From NCBI RefSeq assembly GCF_030418295.1, contig NZ_JAUHQA010000001.1, positions 2,232,001-2,296,000 on the forward strand: DNA of 64,000 nucleotides. The letters run 5' to 3'. The notes beneath the pieces are model-generated. The model saw nothing but the letters and a program-made list of their open reading frames with translations. It ran no database searches and had not been told where the DNA came from. The position numbers and the translations under genes were made by a program. The first letter of the stretch is position 1; every line of letters starts with the position of its first letter. Shown in pieces: positions 9,969 to 17,653 of the stretch. Source of the stretch: Demequina muriae. GTDB lineage: Bacteria > Actinomycetota > Actinomycetes > Actinomycetales > Demequinaceae.

Positions 9969-10321
9969 TGGGCGCGTCCAAGGAAGCGGTGGAGCTGGTG
10001 CGCCTCGCAGCCAAGGCAGCGGACGACAAGAAGGCGGAGGAGTTGGTGGCGCTGGACGTGAGTGCGCGCATGCCGCTCGCCGACATCTTCCTCGTCGCGT
10101 CGGGGAGCTCTGAACGCCAGGTCATCGCGATCGCGGAGGGCATCGAGGAGGCGCTGCACGACGTCGGCTCGAAGGCGCTGCGCCGTGAGGGTGTGCGTGA
10201 AGGCCGCTGGGCCCTGCTCGACTTCAACGGCCTCATCGTCCACGTGATGCACCAGGAGGATCGGGCGTACTACGAGCTCGAGCGCCTCTGGAAGGACTGC
10301 CCGGTCGTCGAACTCGGCTAG
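9968..10321 (+). CDS. rsfS: Ribosome silencing factor RsfS
   Basis: Binds L14 on the 50S subunit and blocks subunit joining in starvation or stationary phase (family knowledge). 117 residues; conserved LVALDVSARMPLADIFLVAS, SERQVIAIA, EGRWALLDFNGLIVHVM and YYELERLW. ATG 9968 overlaps the preceding stop (TGATG). An in-frame GTG at 9944 with TAGGAG 7 bp upstream is a serious alternative, adding 8 residues; I prefer 9968 on family length. Confidence 0.95.
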   Translation: MGASKEAVELVRLAAKAADDKKAEELVALDVSARMPLADIFLVASGSSERQVIAIAEGIEEALHDVGSKALRREGVREGRWALLDFNGLIVHVMHQEDRAYYELERLWKDCPVVELG

Positions 10322-10331
10322 GGTGCCCGCC

Positions 10332-10949
10332 ATGGATGTCTTCGTGGTGCGGCACGGCCAGACCGAGTGGAACGTCAAGGGCCTGCTGCAGGGCTCCTCC
10401 GACGTCGAGCTGACGGACGCAGGGCATGCACAGGCCGCTGCGACCGCGCAGGCCCTGGCGGGTCTGCTGGGCTCCGAGACCACCATCGTCACGTCTCCGC
10501 TGGTCAGGGCGCGCGACACGGCCGATGCGATCGCGGGCGCCATCGGCGCCGCGGTGGAGGTCGACGCGCGGCTGCGCGAACGCGCCTACGGCGCGTGGGA
10601 GGGCATCACGCCGGAGGAGCGGGAGAGCGGCTGGCCCGAGGAGGTGCTCGCGTGGCGCAAGTACGGCAGCGCCGACGTGCCCGGCTTCGAGCACCATGAC
10701 ACCGTGCGTGCGCGCATGGTCGAGGCTCTCGAGGAGTGGGCCGAGCGTGCGCCGGCGACGCTGCTGGTGGTGTCTCACGGAAGCTCGGCTCGCGTCGGGA
10801 TGCAGGGTCTGATCGGCCTGTCGCTCGACCATCGCACGCTGGGCAACCTCGGCAACGCCGCGTGGTCGCGCCTGACGCGCCGCGACCGCGGCGACTGGAC
10901 TCTGGAGCGCCACAACGTCACGCCCGAGACGCTGGGGGAGCGGTCATGA
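10332..10949 (+). CDS. Histidine phosphatase family protein (first of tandem pair)
   Basis: Phosphoglycerate-mutase-like phosphatase of 205 residues. The catalytic RHGQTEWN motif is at the N-terminus and the second histidine is in LLVVSHGSSARVG. ATG 10332 has AGGG 8 bp upstream; GTG 10323 would add three residues. Substrate not predictable. The stop overlaps the next phosphatase gene (ATGA). Probably in the nadD-rsfS operon. Confidence 0.9.
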   Translation: MDVFVVRHGQTEWNVKGLLQGSSDVELTDAGHAQAAATAQALAGLLGSETTIVTSPLVRARDTADAIAGAIGAAVEVDARLRERAYGAWEGITPEERESGWPEEVLAWRKYGSADVPGFEHHDTVRARMVEALEEWAERAPATLLVVSHGSSARVGMQGLIGLSLDHRTLGNLGNAAWSRLTRRDRGDWTLERHNVTPETLGERS

Positions 10950-11545
10950 GCTCGCTCGTACTGTGGCGCCACGCGCGCACCGATCACAACGCCGAGGGGC
11001 GCCTGCAGGGGTCCCTCGACATCCCGCTCGAGGCGGATGGCCGCGCGCAGGCTGCGGCGGCCGCCGCGCGCATCGCCGCGCACGTGGGCGACCACGCCCG
11101 CGTGGTGTCGTCGCCGCTGGCCCGTGCCACCGCATCGGCCGACGAGCTCTCCTCTCTGCTGGGCGTCGAGACCGTGGTCGATGGCGCGTTCACGCAGCGC
11201 CCCTATGGGGTGTGGGAGGGGCTCACCTGGGACGAGATCCGGGAGCGCTGGCCCGAGGACTACGACCGCCGTCACCGAGGCGAAGAGCCGTTCATCGAGG
11301 GCTGGGGCTCGTCCGCTCACGTCGCCGCCCGCGTGGGCGAGGGCCTGCGACGCTGGTACGACCCGGAGGTGCCGACCGTCGTGGTGAGCCACGGCAGCGC
11401 AATCCAACTGGGCGTGCTCGACCTGGTGGGCCTCGACACCTCGTCCCGGGCCTTCGGCAAGATCCCGCACGGCGCCTGGCACGTGCTGACGCTGTCCGAC
11501 TCCGGCGCCTGGCACGTGGACGCCTTCTCCCAGGGAGCGGATTAG
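10946..11545 (+). CDS. Histidine phosphatase family protein (second of tandem pair)
   Basis: 199 residues, related to the preceding gene, so likely an old tandem duplication. RHARTDHN replaces the usual RHGxTxxN but keeps the catalytic His; VVVSHGSAIQLG carries the second one. Start ATG 10946 overlaps the previous stop by 4 bp and has GGGGGAG upstream. Substrate unknown; the Ala in place of the motif Gly may matter for specificity. The last protein gene before tRNA-Ala. Confidence 0.9.
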   Translation: MSSLVLWRHARTDHNAEGRLQGSLDIPLEADGRAQAAAAAARIAAHVGDHARVVSSPLARATASADELSSLLGVETVVDGAFTQRPYGVWEGLTWDEIRERWPEDYDRRHRGEEPFIEGWGSSAHVAARVGEGLRRWYDPEVPTVVVSHGSAIQLGVLDLVGLDTSSRAFGKIPHGAWHVLTLSDSGAWHVDAFSQGAD

Positions 11546-11566
11546 CGCCGCGTCCTCGCGGTGCGT

Positions 11567-11594
11567 TACACTGTCAGTCGCTCTTCGGGGCGAC
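11567..11594 (+). promoter_or_regulatory. Candidate tRNA -10 box and 5' leader hairpin
   Basis: TACACT at 11567-11572 is a plausible -10 box; no good -35 was found. It is followed by a hairpin GTCGCTC-TTCG-GGGCGAC (11577-11594) with a stable UUCG tetraloop (7 pairs, one G-T) ending 4 nt before the mature tRNA. It could be part of the precursor removed by RNase P. Confidence 0.45.
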
Positions 11595-11598
11595 GAAT

Positions 11599-11671
11599 GG
11601 GGCTGTGGCGCAGCTGGTAGCGCACCTGCATGGCATGCAGGGGGTCAGGGGTTCGAGTCCCCTCAGCTCCA
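11599..11671 (+). tRNA. tRNA-Ala (anticodon GGC)
   Basis: 73 nt cloverleaf: acceptor GGGGCTG pairs with CAGCTCC (one G-T), D stem GCGC/GCGC, anticodon stem CCTGC/GCAGG enclosing loop ATGGCAT with anticodon GGC at 11633-11635, 5-nt variable loop, T arm AGGGG-TTCGAGT-CCCCT and discriminator A. The 3' CCA is not encoded. Confidence 0.97.
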
Positions 11672-11692
11672 CGATGTGTTGAGACAGCATCA

Positions 11693-11724
11693 CGAAGGCC
11701 GCTCCCTGTCAGGAGCGGCCTTCG
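11693..11724 (+). terminator. Rho-independent-type terminator after tRNA-Ala
   Basis: A perfect 13-bp stem: CGAAGGCCGCTCC at 11693-11705 pairs with GGAGCGGCCTTCG at 11712-11724 around a CTGTCA loop, followed by a weak T-rich stretch (CTGTTTCTG). It begins 21 nt after the tRNA. Confidence 0.8.
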
Positions 11725-11835
11725 CTGTTTCTGCATCGTTCTTCAGGCGGGCTCCGTCGATCGCTGAGGTCGCCCACGCTCGCCCCGGCCCGAGAGGGTT
11801 TCGGGCGTGAGCGATCCTGTGGGCCGCCCCCGTGC

Positions 11836-12921
11836 TCACCGTCGCAGAGGCACCTTGACGTCTCCGCCTCCCTCGTGGGTGATTCTGTCTCCCATCTGCG
11901 CGAACACTGGTGCGCTCACGAATCCGCCTGCGAAGAGAGCCTGCCCCTGAGTGAACGTCTGCGCCCGCCGAATGTGGTCTTCTGGCGCGAACCCGAACAC
12001 GGCGGTGAGTTCGGCAAGGTCGCGCGGGGCATTCACCCGCATCAGGCCGAGGTTGTCGCATTGCGAGAGCACGTTCGGGTGAATCTTGGTCGGTCGCTGG
12101 GTCGACAGGAGCAGCCACAGTCCGAACTTCCGTCCCTCGGCAGCAATCTGAATGATCTGCTCCGTGAGCGCCTTCTCCACCGCCGTGACGGGTGCCGGTG
12201 AGCAGAGGTTGTGTGCCTCGTCGATGACGATGAGGATTGGTCGCCGCTCTTCACGCCGCGACCACAAATGCTCCAGCACCGCGAGCGCGGCGACCTTGGG
12301 TTCTGCCGGGTGCTCGAACCCGCCGACGTCGAGAACCGTCGCGCGGGGACGTTCGTCGATGGTGTCAACGGCCGACGACCTGCCACGGGACCACAGATCC
12401 CACTCCAGGACTTGCAGGTTCTCCATGCGGTTCGCGAGCTGATGCCTCACGGGGTCGTTGCTGTCGCGAAGGAGACGCACCATCGCGGAAGCATCGAAGG
12501 CCTTGGCGTCGACGTCCAAGTGAAGGAGGACGTTGTACTCCTCCGCATCGGTGATGGGGTCGATCTGCAAGACGGCGGCCTTCGAGGCGGGGGAGAGGTC
12601 GAGGTAGCGGACACGCAGCGGATCCCCGGTGACGTGGCTCGAGCGGAGCACGCGTATATCGAGGTCGCTCCACCGGGATGCCAACACCTCCGATGACGGC
12701 GATCGAACCTCACGCAGCCGCACGTAATCCGCGTTGGGGTCGAGGATCAGGAGGGGAAGTTCGGTCTGAAGCAGCAACTGCTCCAAGACCACGCCCAGCG
12801 CATAGGTCTTGCCGCTACCGGATTGGCCACACCAGAACGTGTGCCGATTGAACCTGGTCGCGTCCAGGTGAGCGGGCGTGTCCGGTTCTTCGATGGAAGC
12901 TCCGATGTCAAGGAGAGTCAC
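11836..12921 (-). CDS. HerA/DUF87-type ATPase (P-loop DNA translocase family)
   Basis: 361 residues with Walker A GQSGSGKT near the N-terminus, Walker B ILIVIDEAHN and a sensor/arginine segment LLLSTQRPTKIHP, the arrangement of HerA/FtsK-like hexameric ATPases. I start it at GTG 12921, which has GAAGGGA 6 bp upstream; the open frame reaches 13167 but that extension looks non-coding. No NurA nuclease, SIR2 or DUF4297 partner is adjacent. The gene is alone, opposite in strand to its left neighbours and directly beyond tRNA-Ala. The family serves end resection, plasmid/phage functions and anti-phage defence; the role here is open. Confidence 0.8.
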   Translation of the reverse strand: MTLLDIGASIEEPDTPAHLDATRFNRHTFWCGQSGSGKTYALGVVLEQLLLQTELPLLILDPNADYVRLREVRSPSSEVLASRWSDLDIRVLRSSHVTGDPLRVRYLDLSPASKAAVLQIDPITDAEEYNVLLHLDVDAKAFDASAMVRLLRDSNDPVRHQLANRMENLQVLEWDLWSRGRSSAVDTIDERPRATVLDVGGFEHPAEPKVAALAVLEHLWSRREERRPILIVIDEAHNLCSPAPVTAVEKALTEQIIQIAAEGRKFGLWLLLSTQRPTKIHPNVLSQCDNLGLMRVNAPRDLAELTAVFGFAPEDHIRRAQTFTQGQALFAGGFVSAPVFAQMGDRITHEGGGDVKVPLRR

Positions 12922-13181
12922 GGCAGTCCCTTCGTCCAGCGTACGGAGTCGGCCTACGGAGTCATCATGCACCACCCTCGTCCGCCGGGATGGCTGAACG
13001 CTGGCGCTCGAGCAAGTCATGGAGCGGCGGTCGCTCGCATGGCGAGAGAGCGGCGCTCGGTGATCAGAGCGCAGTCGCACCTGTGAGGCGCGTCGCGATG
13101 CACCGTGACCCACCGACAGGCCATGCTCGGGGGAGAAGCGATCTGATGTATCACCGGGTGTCGTCATCGAGAGGACTTGTC
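12922..13181. other. Divergent intergenic region, HerA gene / DUF1304 gene
   Basis: 260 bp between divergent starts. It must hold both promoters but I see no convincing -35/-10 pair. A 9-bp direct repeat TACGGAGTC occurs at 12942-12950 and 12955-12963, close to the HerA start, and might be a regulator site. Open frames crossing the region look like shadows. Confidence 0.4.
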
Positions 13182-13568
13182 ATGGTCATCGCAGCACTGA
13201 TCCTGGCGGGGCTTGCCGCCGTCGTGCACGTGTTCATCTTCTACCTCGAGTCGGTCACGTGGACCGGGCCGCGGGCGCGTGCCGTGTTCGGCACCACCGA
13301 GGCCGACGCGCAGGCCACCCGAGGGCTCGCGTTCAATCAGGGGTTCTACAACCTGTTTCTCGCGATCGCGGTGGTGACGGGCATCGTCCTCATGGCGGCC
13401 GGGAACACGGTAGCGGGAGCGACGCTGGTGTTTGTGGGCGCCGGCTCGATGGCCGCCGCCGCGCTCGTGCTGGTGCTCTCCGACCGCGCCTATGCGAGTG
13501 CGGCACTCAAGCAGGGCGCGCTTCCCGCACTCGCTGTGACCCTGCTTGCGGTGGGACTGGCGCTCTAA
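13182..13568 (+). CDS. DUF1304 membrane protein
   Basis: 128 residues, four predicted membrane spans; the N-terminal span with VHVFIFYLESVTW and the NQGFYNLFLA segment match DUF1304 proteins as I know them. Start ATG 13182 is set by GAGAGGA 6-7 bp upstream; the longer frame to 12990 has no support. Function unknown in the family. Its TAA stop overlaps the stop of the convergent flavoprotein gene. Confidence 0.85.
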   Translation: MVIAALILAGLAAVVHVFIFYLESVTWTGPRARAVFGTTEADAQATRGLAFNQGFYNLFLAIAVVTGIVLMAAGNTVAGATLVFVGAGSMAAAALVLVLSDRAYASAALKQGALPALAVTLLAVGLAL

Positions 13569-14809
13569 GCGCGGTCGGCATCGGCGCGGCGCTCGAGCCA
13601 TGCGAGCGCGCCGTGTGCCGCCACGACCCCCATGCTGAACGAGGCCTGCAGCAGGTAGCCGCCCGTGGGGGCCTCCCAATCAAGCATCTCGCCGGCGACG
13701 AACGTGCCGGGCATGCGGCGCAGCATGAGTTGCTCATCCACCTCGCTCCAGGCGATGCCGCCCGAGGTCGAGATCGCGCGGTCGATGGGCATCGTTCCCG
13801 TCACCACGACGGGCACCGCCTTGATGAGCGCGGCAATGGTGGCGGCGTCGTGGGGCAGCGTGCCGCCGAAGGACTCCCGCACGAGCCCGATGGAGGCGGC
13901 GTCGAGGCCGATGGACCTCCGCAGCCAGTTGGTGGCGGAGTCCTTGGGCCGGCGCTTGCCGAGGCGTGTCGTCACCTCCCCGAGCGAGACCTCCGGTCGG
14001 AGATCGACCTTGAGGACGCATCGGCCGGATTTGGTGAGGGCTGCGCGAATCGGGGCACCTAGCGCGTAGATGAGTCCACCCTCGACTCCCGTGGTGGTGA
14101 GCATCAGCTCTCCGCGGCGCGGCTCGCCGCCAGCGACGGTGACGGACACGTTCTTGAGGGGCGTGCCCGCGAACCGATTGGCGAAGACATCGGACCACTC
14201 GACGCGCACGCCGACGTTCGCGGCCTCGAGGGGTGTGACGTGGATGCCTCGCGCGGAGAACGGACCCACCCATGTGCCGTCCGCTCCCAGGTGAGGCCAG
14301 GATGCGCCACCGAGAGCGAAGACGGTGGCATCGCTCGTGAGTGCGCGGGTGGTGCCGGATTCGTCCGTGATGAGAAGTGCGCCGTCAGGGGAGTCGCCGC
14401 CAGCCCAGCCAGACCAGGATGTCCGGCGCTCGATGTGTACTCCCAGCTCGGCCAGCCGTCCGAGCCACGCGCGAAACAGCGGCGTCGCTCGGAACGCCTG
14501 CGGGAAGACCCTCCCGCTGGACCCGATGAACGTGGGCTCCCCAAGGTCGGCGGCCCACGCGCGGAGGTCGTGCGGACCGAACTGCGCGAGCATCGGCGCG
14601 ATCCGCTCCGCCGACTCGCCGTAGCGCGTGACGAAGCGGTCCCGGTCCTCGCTGTGGGTGAGGTTCAGCCCGCCGTGGCCCGCGAGCAGGAACTTCCGAC
14701 CCGGCGACGGCATGCGCTCGTGGACTGTCACATCGATCCCGGCGCTGGCCAGCACCTCGGCGGCCATCAGGCCCGCTGGCCCGCCACCGATGACGCGCGC
14801 GGTAGGCAT
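13565..14809 (-). CDS. HI0933/BaiN-like flavoprotein (TIGR03862-type)
   Basis: 414-residue FAD-dependent oxidoreductase: N-terminal dinucleotide fold (VIGGGPAGLMAAEVLASAG), then GRKFLLAGHGGLNLTHSE typical of HI0933-like proteins, and C-terminal GTFVAGEMLDWEAPTGGYLLQ with SFSMG. Substrate unknown. Its ATG overlaps the mrpG stop (TGATG on the minus strand), so it is the seventh, translationally coupled cistron of the Mrp operon. At the other end its TAG and the DUF1304 TAA share the four bases 13565-13568. Confidence 0.88.
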   Translation of the reverse strand: MPTARVIGGGPAGLMAAEVLASAGIDVTVHERMPSPGRKFLLAGHGGLNLTHSEDRDRFVTRYGESAERIAPMLAQFGPHDLRAWAADLGEPTFIGSSGRVFPQAFRATPLFRAWLGRLAELGVHIERRTSWSGWAGGDSPDGALLITDESGTTRALTSDATVFALGGASWPHLGADGTWVGPFSARGIHVTPLEAANVGVRVEWSDVFANRFAGTPLKNVSVTVAGGEPRRGELMLTTTGVEGGLIYALGAPIRAALTKSGRCVLKVDLRPEVSLGEVTTRLGKRRPKDSATNWLRRSIGLDAASIGLVRESFGGTLPHDAATIAALIKAVPVVVTGTMPIDRAISTSGGIAWSEVDEQLMLRRMPGTFVAGEMLDWEAPTGGYLLQASFSMGVVAAHGALAWLERRADADRA

Positions 14810-15144
14810 CAGTCGAGCCGAGCGCTGGTGTCGTCCTCGAGCTCGTTGAAGGTCACGCGCCGCAGGGGAGAGCGGGCGAGGTAGGCCGAGCGCGCGAGCG
14901 CCATCGATCCCACCGCCGAGGTGAGCAGCTGGGCGATGACGATCAGCACCGCCACCCCCGCATTCGACACCGTGAAGTCGTGAAGCAGCACACCGACCAC
15001 GATGAGCACGAGGCCGATGCCGCCGGCAGTGCCGACCGCGGAGACGTGGGTGTAGGCGTCGGGGAACCTCAGCAGCGCAAGGGCGCCGGTCACGAACACC
15101 ATGGCGCCCAGGACGATGATGACTGCGCCGATGATCTCTAGCAC
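14809..15144 (-). CDS. mrpG: Mrp cation/proton antiporter subunit G
   Basis: Small membrane subunit of the multi-subunit Na+(K+)/H+ antiporter, 111 residues, three hydrophobic spans with the conserved LLRFPDAYTHVSAVGTAGG motif of MnhG/MrpG. GTG start 1 bp beyond the mrpF stop. The C-terminal ~25 residues are charged and cytoplasmic. Confidence 0.93.
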   Translation of the reverse strand: MLEIIGAVIIVLGAMVFVTGALALLRFPDAYTHVSAVGTAGGIGLVLIVVGVLLHDFTVSNAGVAVLIVIAQLLTSAVGSMALARSAYLARSPLRRVTFNELEDDTSARLD

Positions 15145-15145
15145 G

Positions 15146-15403
15146 CTATCTCCTCCCTCGCGTGAGCGCGCGCGCCAGCGCGATGGTGCTGAGGAATGCC
15201 AGCAGCGCCGCGATGAGCACGATCTCGAGCGCCGACGGCGTGTCGAGCAGCACGCCGAACAGCGCCAGCAGGGCGATCACGCAGAACATCAGCATGTCGC
15301 CCGCGATCGCGCGCTCGGCATCCGTGGGGCCCGTGACCATGCGGTACACGGTGGAGACCCCCGCGAGGCCCACCAGCACGATGCCGATGACGACGCCGAT
15401 CAT
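15146..15403 (-). CDS. mrpF: Mrp cation/proton antiporter subunit F
   Basis: 85 residues, three hydrophobic spans, with YRMVTGPTDAERAIAGDML, the MrpF signature. Start overlaps the mrpE stop by 4 bp; next gene mrpG begins 1 bp after its stop. Confidence 0.93.
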   Translation of the reverse strand: MIGVVIGIVLVGLAGVSTVYRMVTGPTDAERAIAGDMLMFCVIALLALFGVLLDTPSALEIVLIAALLAFLSTIALARALTRGRR

Positions 15404-15765
15404 GACGGACCCCCCTCGCGGCGCATCGCCGACAGCAGGCGCCCCTCGATGTCTCGGAGCTCGGCCCGCAGGTGGTCGGCGTCAGGGGAGTACATGCCGT
15501 GGACGTAGATGGTGTGCGCGACGTCTGACTTCTCTGGGGTGTGGTGGCCCACCGTCAGCGTCCCCGGCGTGAGGGTGATGCACGTCGACAGCAGCGTGAT
15601 CTCGGCGTCGGTGCGGCAGCGCGAGTCGTAGCGCGCGATGCCGGGCGTCGAGTCCTGTCCGCGTGTGAGCGCGTCGCGGAGGACCACGGCGTTGGTGCGC
15701 GCCACCAGCCAGGTGAACCACAGCAGGAAGGCGACGACGCGCACGGGCCAGGTCAACCAGGTCAT
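15400..15765 (-). CDS. mrpE: Mrp cation/proton antiporter subunit E
   Basis: 121 residues; short for MrpE because the first membrane helices are reduced, but the domain TLLSTCITLTPGTLTVG and VHGMYSPDADHLRAELRDIE is clearly MrpE. Overlaps mrpD and mrpF by 4 bp each, as expected for translational coupling. Confidence 0.93.
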   Translation of the reverse strand: MTWLTWPVRVVAFLLWFTWLVARTNAVVLRDALTRGQDSTPGIARYDSRCRTDAEITLLSTCITLTPGTLTVGHHTPEKSDVAHTIYVHGMYSPDADHLRAELRDIEGRLLSAMRREGGPS

Positions 15766-17318
15766 GGGTTCGTCACCGCCTCGATGTAGGCCGAGGTGTC
15801 CACGAGTCCGTCGGCGGCGGTCGCAGACAGTCCCAGCAGCAGCTCTGCTCCCAGGCCGAGCCCGATGGTGAGCACCGCCAGCACGACCGCCGGGGCGGCG
15901 AGAGCGACGCCGATACGCGGCTTGGTGCCCGTGTCGAGCACGAGGGCGGTGCCGTCGCCTGGCGTCGACCCCGCGACAGGCAGGTCCTTCTCCTCGTGGG
16001 TCCGCAGCACCTGGTCAGGAGGCCGGCCCCAGAACACGCCGTTCCAGATCCTCAGCATGGCGATCAGCGTGATGAGGCTCACCACCAGCATCGCTACGAC
16101 GGCCAGGACTTGACCGGCGTCGATCGCGGCGATGATGAGGCTCAGCTTGGCCACGAAGCCGGAGAACGGCGGAATGCCCGCGAGCGACAGCGCTGCGACT
16201 AAGAAGGCGGCGGCGATCCATGGCTCGCGCTTGGTGATCCCCCACACGTGACCGATCGTGGCGGTGCCGTAGCGCTCCTCGATCGCGCCGGCGGACAGGA
16301 ACAGCGAGGTCTTCACGACGATGTGGTGGAGCAGGTAGAAGATGCCCGCGGCGAGCCCGGCTCCGGTGAACAGCGCGACTCCCAGGAGGATGTAGCCGAT
16401 CTGGCTCACGGTGCTGAACGCCAGGATCGTCCTGCTGTCCTTCTCGCCCAGTGCGCCGAGGCCGCCGATCACCATTCCGGCGATGACCACCGCGACGCCG
16501 ATCCACAGGAACCTCTCCTCGCCGTCGAAGACCACGGCGTACAGCCGGTAGATGGCGTAGATCGCGACCTTGGCGTGGAGGGCGGAGAACAACGCGGTCA
16601 TGGCGGGAGACGTCGCGGGGTAGGCCCGCACGTACCACCCGTGCACCGGCACCGCCGCTGCCTTGATGCTGAGCGCGAAGATGCAGATCGCCATGGCGAT
16701 CGCCACGGTGTCGTCCTCCGCAGCGACGCCTGCGAGCTCGGCCAGGTTGACCGTGCCGGCGGTGCCGTACACGAAACCCACGCCGGTGAGGAAGATCGTC
16801 GATGTCAGCAGGTTGACCGTCACGTACAGCCGTGCGCCCGCGATCTGGCGGAGCGGAGCAGAGCCCGGCGCCGCCAGCACGAACAAACCGTAGGCCGGCA
16901 GCAGCATCACCTCGATGAACACGAACATGTTGAACAGATCCGCGGTGAGCAGCGCGCCGCTGACCCCTGCGACCATCACCAGCAGGAGCGGGGCGAAGAA
17001 CGGAGAGGCGGCGCGGCCCGATGCCATCGCGAAGACCACGGACACGATCGTGACGAACAGGGTGAAGGTGAGCATCAGCGCGGTGAACATGTCCGCCGCG
17101 AAGGGGATGGCGATGCCGAACGGCCACAGGCCCACCGCATCGGCCCACGCGCCGCCGTCGCGGAACGCGACCACCAGGGCGACGGCCCCGGCGAGCGCGC
17201 ATCCCAGCACGGCGAACATCGCCACCGCCTGCACACGCGGCCGACGCCCGAGGATGGTGAGTGCCCCTGCCACCACGAGCGGGATGGCGACGAAGAGGGG
17301 AAGCATCGAGGCGGTCAT
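15762..17318 (-). CDS. mrpD: Mrp cation/proton antiporter subunit D
   Basis: 518-residue polytopic protein of the NuoM/NuoN/MrpD family (Proton_antipo_M domain), one of the two proton-pumping-type subunits. Characteristic segments are VPVHGWYVRAYPATSPAMTALFSALHAKVAIYAIYR split across two helices, the HHIVVKTSLFLSAG lysine helix, and GIPPFSGFVAKL. Four-base overlaps with mrpC and mrpE. Confidence 0.95.
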   Translation of the reverse strand: MTASMLPLFVAIPLVVAGALTILGRRPRVQAVAMFAVLGCALAGAVALVVAFRDGGAWADAVGLWPFGIAIPFAADMFTALMLTFTLFVTIVSVVFAMASGRAASPFFAPLLLVMVAGVSGALLTADLFNMFVFIEVMLLPAYGLFVLAAPGSAPLRQIAGARLYVTVNLLTSTIFLTGVGFVYGTAGTVNLAELAGVAAEDDTVAIAMAICIFALSIKAAAVPVHGWYVRAYPATSPAMTALFSALHAKVAIYAIYRLYAVVFDGEERFLWIGVAVVIAGMVIGGLGALGEKDSRTILAFSTVSQIGYILLGVALFTGAGLAAGIFYLLHHIVVKTSLFLSAGAIEERYGTATIGHVWGITKREPWIAAAFLVAALSLAGIPPFSGFVAKLSLIIAAIDAGQVLAVVAMLVVSLITLIAMLRIWNGVFWGRPPDQVLRTHEEKDLPVAGSTPGDGTALVLDTGTKPRIGVALAAPAVVLAVLTIGLGLGAELLLGLSATAADGLVDTSAYIEAVTNP

Positions 17319-17653
17319 GAGCGGCCCTCCTCGTCGATCTCGGATTCCACGGTGGTGTCGTCGTCCTGGTCGCGGCCGGTCACGGCGAGCACCAGCATGA
17401 GGATCGTGATGGCGAACGCGATGACGATCGCGGTCAGCACGAACGCCTGGGGCAGGGGGTCCGCCACCGTCGAGAGGTCGTCGGGCGCACCGAACGGCGC
17501 GTCCCGTCGGGAGGCGCCACCTGCGGCCATGATCACCAGGTTGGCGGCGTGGCCGAGCAGCACGAAGCCGAGCACGATGCGCAGCATCTCGCGCTTGAGC
17601 AGCAGGTAGACGGCGCCCATGACGAGCAGGCCGGCGGTGATCGCGAGGGTCAT
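17315..17653 (-). CDS. mrpC: Mrp cation/proton antiporter subunit C
   Basis: 112 residues, NuoK-like with three spans (LLVMGAVYLLLKREMLRIVLG; GHAANLVIM). A short acidic C-terminal tail is present. Overlaps mrpA and mrpD by 4 bp each. Confidence 0.94.
   Translation of the reverse strand: MTLAITAGLLVMGAVYLLLKREMLRIVLGFVLLGHAANLVIMAAGGASRRDAPFGAPDDLSTVADPLPQAFVLTAIVIAFAITILMLVLAVTGRDQDDDTTVESEIDEEGRS

Noticed and set aside
11675-11835. Duplicate tRNA end (att site) after tRNA-Ala
   Set aside because: No second copy of the tRNA 3' sequence is visible up to the HerA gene or shortly beyond it; only the terminator hairpin is there.
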